A DNA stretch of 64,000 nucleotides from JB111 sp049856295 (GTDB lineage Bacteria; Actinomycetota; Actinomycetes; Actinomycetales; Actinomycetaceae). Each line of letters begins with the position of its first letter. The first letter of the stretch is position 1. The stretch is taken from positions 1 to 64,000 of the forward strand of contig NZ_JBNDMZ010000005.1 in assembly GCF_049856295.1 (NCBI RefSeq), in the 5' to 3' direction. Positions 49,543-57,319 of this stretch are shown here, piece after piece. The notes under the pieces were generated by a model. It did no database searches, was not told the DNA's origin, and saw only the letters and a program-made list of their open reading frames with translations. Made by a program: the position numbers and the translations under genes.

Positions 49543-51429
49543 GTGAGCGATCAGCCCTACCGCGACGAGAACGCCCCGGCGGAGCCGCACGGCACCCCCG
49601 AGGCACCCGCAGCCCCCGACGAGGCGCAGGCACCGGAGCCTGCCGCGCCGGTGGACGCACCCGAGGCTCCCGCTGCCGCTGAGCAGGCGGGCCAGGCAGC
49701 TGCAGAGCCGGCGCCCGAAGCTGTGGCAGAGCCGGCGGCCGAGCAGGCGCCCGAGGTTCCCGCCGAGCCGGCAGTCGAACAGGCAACTGAGGTCCCCACC
49801 GAGCCGGCAGTCGAGGCGGCCGAGCAGGCGCCCGTGGCTCCGGCAGAGCCGGCAGTCGAAGAAGCCGAGCAGGTCGCCGAGCCTGTTGCGACCGAGGAGC
49901 CCGCCGCAGAGGCAACAGCCCCCGAGGCCGAGCAGGCCGCCGAGCCTGCGGCGACGGAGGAGCCGGAGCCCGCGGCCCCCGAGGCTCCCGCCCCGGAAGC
50001 TGCTCCCACTCCGAAGGCTGCCCCCGCCCCGACCCCCGCGCCCGGACCGCGTCCGCGCCCGGGGGGCGCGCCGACGCCCGGCTCGGTCCCGACGCCGAAG
50101 GCGATGCCGGCGAAGCCGTCCGTCGCACCGGTGCCCGCAGCAGCCGCCGCGCCGGCGGCACCGCAGCCGGCCCTCGACCCCGCGCTCGCCGCCGCCGCGG
50201 CCGCGTTCGGCCGGGTCGACGAGGAGGGTTCGGTCTTCGTCAAGGACGGCGAGACCGAGCGGATCGTCGGCCAGTTCCCGGGCGGCACCGAGGAGGAGGC
50301 GCTCGGCATGTACGTGCGCCGGTACCTCGACCTCGCCGCCCAGGTCGCCCTTCTCGAGACGCGCCTCACGCACATCACGCCGAAGGAGGCCGGTCAGACG
50401 CACCGCAAGCTGACCGAGCAGCTCACCGAGCCCGCGGCCGTCGGCGACCTGCCGGCGCTGCGCGAGCGGCTGTCCGCCGTCGAGCAGGTCATCGAGGTCG
50501 AGCGGGAGAAGGCGCGCGTCGAGCGCGCCGAGGCGAAGGCGGCGGCCCTCGTCGAGCGGACCGCTCTCATCGAGCGGGCCGAGGAGATCGCTGCGCAGAA
50601 CCCGGCCAACACGCGGTGGAAGGCGTCCGGCGAGGAGATGCGGGGCCTGCTCGACTCCTGGAAGAACGCTCAGCGCACCGGTCCGCGCATCGACAAGCCC
50701 GACGAGGACGGGCTGTGGAAGCGGTTCTCCGCGGCCCGGACGCAGTTCGACAAGCAGCGCAAGACGTTTTTCCACCAGCTCGACTCGAGCCAGGACGAGG
50801 TGCGTCGCGCCAAGGAGAAGCTCATCACCCGGGCGGAGGAGCTGTCCGGGTCCACCGACTGGGGACCCACCTCGGGTGCCTACCGGGACCTCATGGACCA
50901 GTGGAAGGCCGCCGGCCGGGCGTCGAAGAAGGTCGACGACGAGCTCTGGCACCGCTTCCGGACCGCCCAGCAGCGGTTCTTCGACAACCGCACGGCCGCC
51001 AACGCGGCGATCGACAAGGAGTACGAGGGCAACCTCGAGGTCAAGCTCGAGATCCTCACGAAGGCGGAGGCGCTCCTGCCGATCACGGACGTCGAGGCGG
51101 CGAAGGCCGCGCTGCGCCCCCTGCAGGACCAGTGGGAGGAGGCGGGCAAGGTGCCGCGCGCCGACATCCAGCGCGTCGAGGGTCGCATGCGGGCCGTCGA
51201 GAAGGCGATCCGCGACGCGGAGTCCGAGCGCTGGAACCGCACCGACCCGGAGAAGAAGGCCCGCGCGGACGGCATGCTCGCCCAGCTCGAGGACGCTATC
51301 GCCGGCCTCGAGACGGACCTCGCGAAGGCCCAGGCCGGCGGGGACGCGAAGAAGATCGCGGCCGCGCAGGAGGCGCTCGACGCCCGGCGCGCCTGGCTCG
51401 AGCAGATCCAGGCGGCCTCGGAGCGCTGA
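49543..51429 (+). CDS. DUF349-domain protein with a long Pro/Ala/Glu-rich N-terminus
   Basis: 628 residues. The first ~210 are almost only Ala, Pro, Glu and Val (repeated AEPAVE/AEQAPE words) and should be disordered. From about 225 to 628 are tandem DUF349 helical repeats: RWKASGEEMRGLLDSWKNAQR, LWKRFSAARTQFDKQRKTFF, AYRDLMDQWKAAGRASKKVDDELWHRFRTAQQRFFD. Coiled-coil-like and likely RNA- or complex-associated; function unsettled. The GTG at 49543 has GGAG 8 bases upstream; GTGs at 49498 and 49534 are weaker. Confidence 0.88.
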   Translation: MSDQPYRDENAPAEPHGTPEAPAAPDEAQAPEPAAPVDAPEAPAAAEQAGQAAAEPAPEAVAEPAAEQAPEVPAEPAVEQATEVPTEPAVEAAEQAPVAPAEPAVEEAEQVAEPVATEEPAAEATAPEAEQAAEPAATEEPEPAAPEAPAPEAAPTPKAAPAPTPAPGPRPRPGGAPTPGSVPTPKAMPAKPSVAPVPAAAAAPAAPQPALDPALAAAAAAFGRVDEEGSVFVKDGETERIVGQFPGGTEEEALGMYVRRYLDLAAQVALLETRLTHITPKEAGQTHRKLTEQLTEPAAVGDLPALRERLSAVEQVIEVEREKARVERAEAKAAALVERTALIERAEEIAAQNPANTRWKASGEEMRGLLDSWKNAQRTGPRIDKPDEDGLWKRFSAARTQFDKQRKTFFHQLDSSQDEVRRAKEKLITRAEELSGSTDWGPTSGAYRDLMDQWKAAGRASKKVDDELWHRFRTAQQRFFDNRTAANAAIDKEYEGNLEVKLEILTKAEALLPITDVEAAKAALRPLQDQWEEAGKVPRADIQRVEGRMRAVEKAIRDAESERWNRTDPEKKARADGMLAQLEDAIAGLETDLAKAQAGGDAKKIAAAQEALDARRAWLEQIQAASER

Positions 51430-51536
51430 CCCGCACCTGCCGACACCCCGGCGAGCGGTGATCCACAGGACTCCGTCGCGCAGCCCCGTCCACAGCTCGT
51501 GGGCGGGGCCGCGGCCGTCCCGGGCATCGTGTCCGT

Positions 51537-52145
51537 ATGCACCCCGCGCTCACCTGGCTGGCGCCGCGCCCCGCACCCCCGCCGCCGCTCCTCCGGTGGG
51601 GCGACGGCCACGGCCTCGTCGTCCGTACCCCTCTCCCGGGTGACGGGCATGCCCTGCCGTCGGGGTGGGACCCGGTCGATGGACGGGAGGGGCAGGCGGG
51701 GCAGGCGGACCTGCTGGCGGGGCTCGAGCGCGCGGCGCGTGCCGGCGAGGCCGCCCCGGACCTGATCCACGGTCAGGCGCTGTGCCTCGCCTCGGCCGCC
51801 TGGGTCCATGTCGGAGGCAGGCCGCCGTCGGTGATGGACACTGCTCGCGCCCCCGGTATGAGCATCCGCGCGCGGCACAGGCTCGTGCTGCGTGAGGAGG
51901 ATGTCGTGCGGATGCACGGGATCGTGCTCACCACCCCGGGCCGCACGGCCGTCGACCTGCTGCGCCGCGCGTCGCTCTCCGACGCCGTGGGCCCCGCGCG
52001 TGCACTCTTGCGCGGTCGGGAGGCCGCAGCGGCGGCACGCCTCCTCGTCCTCGAGCGCAGCCGGTTACCTGGGATGCGGCGCGCCGGCCGCCTGCTCGCG
52101 CTCCTGCTCACCGATCTCGGGCACCCGTCGTTCGTCCCCGCCTAG
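51537..52145 (+). CDS. AbiEi-like / type IV antitoxin-related orphan
   Basis: 202 residues, not firmly recognised. The patch GIVLTTPGRTAVDLLRRASLSDAV (about 128-151) matches the core seen in AbiEi-type and DUF559-linked actinobacterial proteins. The N-terminal part includes IHGQALCLASAAWVHVGG. A typical N-terminal winged helix is not obvious, and no AbiEii toxin gene is next to it. It may be a solitary regulator or remnant. Start ATG may be leaderless. Weak assignment. Confidence 0.5.
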   Translation: MHPALTWLAPRPAPPPPLLRWGDGHGLVVRTPLPGDGHALPSGWDPVDGREGQAGQADLLAGLERAARAGEAAPDLIHGQALCLASAAWVHVGGRPPSVMDTARAPGMSIRARHRLVLREEDVVRMHGIVLTTPGRTAVDLLRRASLSDAVGPARALLRGREAAAAARLLVLERSRLPGMRRAGRLLALLLTDLGHPSFVPA

Positions 52146-52208
52146 GGGCCGCTCGGTACGGTGACCGGGCACGGACCACCACGAACGCGCCGAACTGCAA
52201 GGAGCCCC

Positions 52209-53207
52209 ATGTCCCGCATCGTCGTCGCCGGAGCATCAGGGGTCCTCGGCGCACGCATCGTCGAGCATCTCGCCGCGATCGACGGCGCGACCGTCGTGGC
52301 CGGCGACCACCGCCCGGAACGCGCACCACGCACCGCCGCGGCCGTCGGGACGTCCCAGCACGTGCACCTCGACGTCCGGGAGGCCGCCGTGGTGGCGGCC
52401 GCGCTCGACGGCGCCGACGCGGTCGTCGTCACCGCACCTCAGCCCCGGCCGCTCGTGCAGGAGGTCGGGCTCGAGCTCGGCGTCCACGTCGTCGACGTCT
52501 CGCCGGACCCGGTACTGGCTGAGGACAACCGCGGGCTCGACGACCGCGCCCGCAGTCGGGGCCTCGCCTCCGTGACGATGGCCGGGATGTTCCCCGGACT
52601 GTCCGGGCTCGTGGCGTGCGACCTCGCGTCCGGCCTCGACCGGGTCGACCATCTCGAGCTCCTCCTGCGGCAGAGCGCCAACGCCAGGGTGGGACCGGAC
52701 GGGACGGAGCAGATGCTCCGCTGGGTCGCGGCCCCCGTGCCGCCGGACGACCGGGCAGGCCTGCGCGACCGGCACGCGCGCGAGGCGGGCATGCGTCGGT
52801 TCGAGCACCCCGAGCGCGCGCTGCTCGCCCGACGGACCGGGGCCGACGTGCGGTACTGGACCCGGTGGGACTCCCCCGTCCTCACCGGCGTCGTCTCCGC
52901 CCTGTCGACCCTGCGGGTCCTCGACGCGCTCGCCCCCAGGGTGGCGTCGCTCGCCACCCACGACCCGAGCCTGCCGGAGGAGGCGACCCTCACGGTCCGG
53001 GTCCTCGGCCACCGCGACGGCCGGCCCGTGCGGGACGGGGTACGGATCGCGTGCGAGTCCGACTACGGGGCCACCGCCTCGGTGGCCACCGCGCTGACGC
53101 GACTCGCCCTCGACGGGCGGCTCGTCGGTGCGGGTGTCCCGTTCGACCTCACGACGCTCGACGAGGTACTCCCCCACGTGCCCGCCGCGCTGAGCGCGGC
53201 CGGCTGA
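52209..53207 (+). CDS. Saccharopine-dehydrogenase-like NAD(P)-binding oxidoreductase
   Basis: 332 residues. N-terminal Rossmann motif IVVAGASGVLGARIVEHL (3-20), then ALDGADAVVVTAPQPRP and a GVHVVDVSPDP strand as in saccharopine dehydrogenase-like proteins. The C-terminal half has no named motif. CAAGGAGCC gives a good ribosome site. TACGGT at 52157-52162 is a possible -10. Substrate unknown; converges on relA 14 bp away. Confidence 0.75.
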   Translation: MSRIVVAGASGVLGARIVEHLAAIDGATVVAGDHRPERAPRTAAAVGTSQHVHLDVREAAVVAAALDGADAVVVTAPQPRPLVQEVGLELGVHVVDVSPDPVLAEDNRGLDDRARSRGLASVTMAGMFPGLSGLVACDLASGLDRVDHLELLLRQSANARVGPDGTEQMLRWVAAPVPPDDRAGLRDRHAREAGMRRFEHPERALLARRTGADVRYWTRWDSPVLTGVVSALSTLRVLDALAPRVASLATHDPSLPEEATLTVRVLGHRDGRPVRDGVRIACESDYGATASVATALTRLALDGRLVGAGVPFDLTTLDEVLPHVPAALSAAG

Positions 53208-53221
53208 TCCTGAGCGCCGGG

Positions 53222-55522
53222 TCAGGCGCGGCGGTTCTCGGGGCGTCGCCCCATCACGCGGTGCACGTCGAGCACGCCCTGGACCTGCCGGATCGCGGTG
53301 AGCACCGAGCCCAGGTGCGCCGTCTCGGCCATCTCGAAGACGAAGCGGCCGATCGCCACCCGCTCCCTCGTCGTCGAGATGGAGGCGGACAGGATGTTGA
53401 CGTGGTTCTCCGAGAGGACCCGGGTGAGGTCCGAGAGCAGGCCGTGCCGGTCGAGCGCCTCGACCTGTACCTGGACGAGGAAGGTCGACTCGGGGCTCTC
53501 GACCCACTCGACGCCGACGAGCCGCTCCTGCTGGCCCCGCAGCTGGTCGACGTTCTGACACTCGGCGTGGTGCACGGAGACGCCCTGGGACCGGGTGATG
53601 AACCCGACGATCGGGTCGCCGGGCACGGGCGTGCAGCAGCGGGCGATCTTCACCCACACGTCCGCGCCGTCCATGCCGTCGACGGAGATGCCGGAGTCCC
53701 CGTTGCGGCGCACGGGCGTGCCGGTGCCGGGGATCGTGGCCTCGGCGAGCGTCTCCTCGGCGCCGTCGTCGCCGCCCATCGACTCCACGAGCTTGGCCAC
53801 GACGTTCGCCGCCGACACGTGCCCCTCGCCGATCGCGGCGTACAGGGCGGAGACGTCCTGGTACCGCATCTCCACGGCGAGGGAGTGCACGGCCTCCGCG
53901 CTCATCAGCCGCTGGATCGGCATGTTCTGCTTGCGCATCGCCTTGGCGAGCGCGTTCTTGCCGCCCTCGACGGCCTCCTCGCGCCGCTCCTTGGTGAACC
54001 ACTGCCGGATCTTGTTCTTCGCGCGCGGGCTCGCGACGAAGCTCAGCCAGTCCTGGGAGGGGCCGGCCTCGGGCGCCTTGGAGGTGATGACCTCGACCGT
54101 GTCCCCGTTGTCGAGCCGGCGGTCGAGCTGGACGAGCTTGCCGTTGACCTTGGCGCCGACGGTGCGGTGGCCGACCTCGGTGTGCACGGCGTAGGCGAAG
54201 TCGACGGCCGTGGAGTGCCCGGGCAGCGCGAGCACGTCCCCCTTCGGGGTGAAGACGTAGACCTGGGAGCCGGCCATCTCGTAGCGCAGCGAGTCGAGGA
54301 ACTCGCCGGGGTCGGCGGTCTCCTTCTGCCAGTCGACGAGCTGTCGCAGCCAGCCCATCTCCCCGCCGGACGGCTCGGGCGCCTCCTTGCCCGCACGCGA
54401 CCCCTCCTTGTACTTCCAGTGCGCGGCCACGCCGTACTCCGCGCGGCGGTGCATCGCGTGGGTGCGGATCTGGATCTCGACCGGCCGCCCTCCGGGGCCG
54501 AGCACGGTCGTGTGCAGCGACTGGTAGAGGTTGAACTTCGGCATCGCGATGTAGTCCTTGAACCGCCCGGGGATGGGGGTCCAGCGGGCGTGCACCGCGC
54601 CGAGCATCGTGTAGCAGTCGCCGACGGAGTCCACGAGCACCCGCACACCGACGAGGTCGAAGATGTCGTCGAAGTCGCGGCCGCGCACGATCATCTTCTG
54701 GTAGATCGAGTAGTGGTGCTTCGGCCGGCCGGTGACGACCGCCTTGAGCTTGTGCGTCTTGAGGTCCTGCTCGATCTGCGTGCGCACCTTGGCCAGGTAC
54801 TCGTCGCGCGCCGGTGCGCGCTCGGCCACGAGGTGGTCGATCTCGTCGTACACCTTGGGGTACAGGGTGCGGAACGAGAGGTCCTCGAGCTCCCACTTGA
54901 TGGTGTTGACGCCGAGCCGGTGCGCGAGCGGCGCGTAGATCTCCAGGGTCTCGCGGGCCTTGCGGCGGGCCGAGTCCTGCGAGACGTAGCGCCAGGTACG
55001 GGCGTTGTGCAGCCGGTCGGCGAGCTTGATGACGAGCACCCGGATGTCCTTGGCCATCGCCACGACCATCTTGCGCACGGTCTCGGCCTGGGCGGCCTCG
55101 CCGTAGTGGACCTTGTCGAGCTTCGTCACCCCGTCGACGAGGAGCGCGATCTCCTCGCCGAACTCCTTGCGCACCTGGTCGAGCGAGTAGTCCGTGTCCT
55201 CGACCGTGTCGTGCAGCAGGGCGGAGGCGAGCACGACGTCGGGCATCCCCAGCTCCGCGAGGATCGTCGTCACCGCCACCGGGTGCGTGATGTAGGGCTC
55301 GCCGGACTTGCGGGTCTGGCCCTCGTGCGCGCGCTCGGCGACCTCGTAGGCGCGCCTGACCAGCTGGACGTCGGACTTGGGGTGGTTCGCGCGCAGGGCG
55401 CCGATGACGGGCTCGATCGCCGCGGGGAACTGGTGGGAGCGCCCGCCCAGCCACACGAGGCGCGACCTGCCCCAGCCGGACGGCGAGGACGCCGCCGGCG
55501 GCCCCGTCCGCTCGATCGTCAT
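53222..55522 (-). CDS. relA: Bifunctional (p)ppGpp synthetase/hydrolase Rel
   Basis: 766 residues. HD hydrolase with HPVAVTTILAELGMPDVVLASALLHDTVED; synthetase with TGRPKHHYSIYQKM, DLVGVRVLVDSVGDCYTMLGAVH and the EIQIRT strand; then TGS (YVFTPKGDVLALPG), zinc-finger-like (ARCCTPVPGDPIVGF) and ACT (FLVQVQVEALDRHGLLSDL). Both activities' motifs look intact, so it is a true Rel. ATG at 55522 has no ribosome site; TAGAAT ends 6 bases upstream, suggesting a leaderless mRNA. Confidence 0.97.
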   Translation of the reverse strand: MTIERTGPPAASSPSGWGRSRLVWLGGRSHQFPAAIEPVIGALRANHPKSDVQLVRRAYEVAERAHEGQTRKSGEPYITHPVAVTTILAELGMPDVVLASALLHDTVEDTDYSLDQVRKEFGEEIALLVDGVTKLDKVHYGEAAQAETVRKMVVAMAKDIRVLVIKLADRLHNARTWRYVSQDSARRKARETLEIYAPLAHRLGVNTIKWELEDLSFRTLYPKVYDEIDHLVAERAPARDEYLAKVRTQIEQDLKTHKLKAVVTGRPKHHYSIYQKMIVRGRDFDDIFDLVGVRVLVDSVGDCYTMLGAVHARWTPIPGRFKDYIAMPKFNLYQSLHTTVLGPGGRPVEIQIRTHAMHRRAEYGVAAHWKYKEGSRAGKEAPEPSGGEMGWLRQLVDWQKETADPGEFLDSLRYEMAGSQVYVFTPKGDVLALPGHSTAVDFAYAVHTEVGHRTVGAKVNGKLVQLDRRLDNGDTVEVITSKAPEAGPSQDWLSFVASPRAKNKIRQWFTKERREEAVEGGKNALAKAMRKQNMPIQRLMSAEAVHSLAVEMRYQDVSALYAAIGEGHVSAANVVAKLVESMGGDDGAEETLAEATIPGTGTPVRRNGDSGISVDGMDGADVWVKIARCCTPVPGDPIVGFITRSQGVSVHHAECQNVDQLRGQQERLVGVEWVESPESTFLVQVQVEALDRHGLLSDLTRVLSENHVNILSASISTTRERVAIGRFVFEMAETAHLGSVLTAIRQVQGVLDVHRVMGRRPENRRA

Positions 55523-55528
55523 CCCAGA

Positions 55529-55551
55529 ATTCTAGTGCTCCCGCGGAGCAC
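55529..55551 (-). promoter_or_regulatory. relA promoter with embedded dyad
   Basis: On the minus strand TAGAAT (55529-55534) is a near-consensus -10 spaced for transcription from the relA ATG. Directly upstream GTGCTCC/GGAGCAC (55535-55551, 3-base centre) is a perfect dyad in the promoter spacer, where a regulator could bind. The -35 is weak. Confidence 0.5.
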
Positions 55552-55667
55552 CGGTGGACCGGACCGCCCGGACGGCGAGCCAGAAGGACGTCGTTCCCCC
55601 GCCGGACGCACGTAACTCTCCAGGTCGGAAACGCCTCGACCGGTCGGGCGCACCCGGGAGCGCAGGG

Positions 55668-56216
55668 TCAGACGACGACGACCGAGTCGACCTGCCGACC
55701 CGCGAGCCGCTCCCGGCCGCCGAGCTCCGAGAGCTCGATGAGCATCCCGAGGGCCGCGACCTCGGCGCCCGCCTCCTCCATGAGACGGCAGGCGGCCTCG
55801 GCGGTGCCACCGGTCGCGAGGACGTCGTCGACGACGAGGACCCGCTGCCCCCGCGCCACGGTGGTCGGCCGGACCTCCATCCGGGCCTCGCCGTACTCGA
55901 GCGAGTAGTCGGCACCGATGACCTCGCCGGGGAGTCGCCCCGCCTTGCGGACGGTGATCATGCCGACCCCGAGCGCCACGGCCACGGGCGCACCGAGGAT
56001 GAACCCGCGCGACTCGAGCCCGGCGACGGCGTCGACCCGCCCGCGGTAGGCCTCCGCGAACGCCTCGACGAGTGCGCCGAAGGCTGGCCCGTCGGCGAGC
56101 AGCGGCGTGATGTCGCGGAACAGCACCCCGGGCTTGGGGTAGTCGGGGACGAGGTCGATGTGGTGCTCGACGATCGCCGTGATCTCGGGACCGAACCCGC
56201 CGCGCCCGTTCGTCAT
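55668..56216 (-). CDS. apt: Adenine phosphoribosyltransferase
   Basis: 182 residues. PRPP-binding motif VLVVDDVLATGGTA (about 126-139), the opening DYPKPGVLFRDITPLL and GLESRGFILGAPVAVALG are the family markers. Salvages adenine to AMP. ATG overlaps the secF stop (ATGA), the conserved secF-apt-relA order. Confidence 0.96.
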   Translation of the reverse strand: MTNGRGGFGPEITAIVEHHIDLVPDYPKPGVLFRDITPLLADGPAFGALVEAFAEAYRGRVDAVAGLESRGFILGAPVAVALGVGMITVRKAGRLPGEVIGADYSLEYGEARMEVRPTTVARGQRVLVVDDVLATGGTAEAACRLMEEAGAEVAALGMLIELSELGGRERLAGRQVDSVVVV

Positions 56217-57319
56217 CGCTTCTTCCTCTTCCTGCCGGTGGTCCCGGACGTCGCCGGGACGGTAGCACCGTCACCCGCGTCGTCACCGGAGTCTGCGCCG
56301 GTGGCCTCGTCGTCGGAGCCGTCGCCGTCGCGCGCGACCTCCGGGTGGGTGCCGTCACGCTCGAGGAGCACGTCCTCGGTGTGCTGGCGGTAGTCCCGGT
56401 CGAGCATCCGCAGGCTGACCTCGGCGGGCGCCGCGATGAAGACCGACGACACGGTCGAGAGCAGCATGCCGACGAAGAGCGCGAGGGCGATGTCCCGCAG
56501 CGTCCCGGCGCCGAGCAGCGCGACGCCGATGACGAGGATCGCCGCGACCGGCAGGAGGCCGGTGACCGAGGTGTTGATCGAGCGGACGAGCGTCTGGTTG
56601 ACCGCGAGGTTCGAGCGTTCGGCGTAGGTGTCGCGCCCCTGCTCGAGCACCCCCTCCGTGTTCTCGCGGACCTTGTCGAAAACGACGACCGTGTCGTACA
56701 AGGAGTACCCGAGGATCGTGAGGAACCCGATGACCGTGGACGGGGTGACCTCGAACCCGATCGCGGCGTAGATGCCCACGGTGAGGACGACGTCGTGGAG
56801 GAGGGCGAGGATCGCCCCCGCCGCGAAGGTCCAGGCCCTGAAGTACAGGACCATCACCACCGAGACCGCCACGAGGAAGATGACCAGTGAGGTCAACGCC
56901 TGCCGGGTGACGTCCGCGCCCCAGGTGGGGCCGACGAAGGTCGCGGTGACGTCGTCGACCGGCACGTCGTACGCCTCGGCGAGCGCGGCACTGACCTCGC
57001 GGGTCTGCTCGTCGGACAGCTCCGCGGTCTGCACGCGCAAGGACGAGGATCCGACGGCGGCGACCCGCGGGGGCTCTCCCCCGGCGTCGGTGACCGCGTC
57101 GGTGGCCAGGGACTGGTCGAGGGTCTCCGCGCCGGAGACGGTGAACTGCGAGCCGCCGCGGAAGTCGATGCCCGGATTGATGCCGCGCACGAGCAGCACG
57201 CCCACGGACAGCAGGACGAGGAGCGCGGCAACGACGAACCACGTGCGCCGCCGGCCGACGATGTCGAAGGACCGCTTCCCCGTGTAGAGGTCGTTGCCCA
57301 TCGTTGCGAGGGACGCCAT
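56213..57319 (-). CDS. secF: Protein translocase subunit SecF
   Basis: 368 residues, six helices. GINPGIDFRGGSQFTVSG near the first helix, FRAWTFAAGAILALLHDVVLTVG and ILGYSLYDTVVVFDKVREN match SecF. With SecD and YajC it uses the proton gradient to finish export through SecYEG. A ~45-residue Asp/Gly/Ala-rich cytoplasmic tail ends RKRKKR. Shares one base with the secD stop (TGATG). Confidence 0.96.
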   Translation of the reverse strand: MASLATMGNDLYTGKRSFDIVGRRRTWFVVAALLVLLSVGVLLVRGINPGIDFRGGSQFTVSGAETLDQSLATDAVTDAGGEPPRVAAVGSSSLRVQTAELSDEQTREVSAALAEAYDVPVDDVTATFVGPTWGADVTRQALTSLVIFLVAVSVVMVLYFRAWTFAAGAILALLHDVVLTVGIYAAIGFEVTPSTVIGFLTILGYSLYDTVVVFDKVRENTEGVLEQGRDTYAERSNLAVNQTLVRSINTSVTGLLPVAAILVIGVALLGAGTLRDIALALFVGMLLSTVSSVFIAAPAEVSLRMLDRDYRQHTEDVLLERDGTHPEVARDGDGSDDEATGADSGDDAGDGATVPATSGTTGRKRKKR

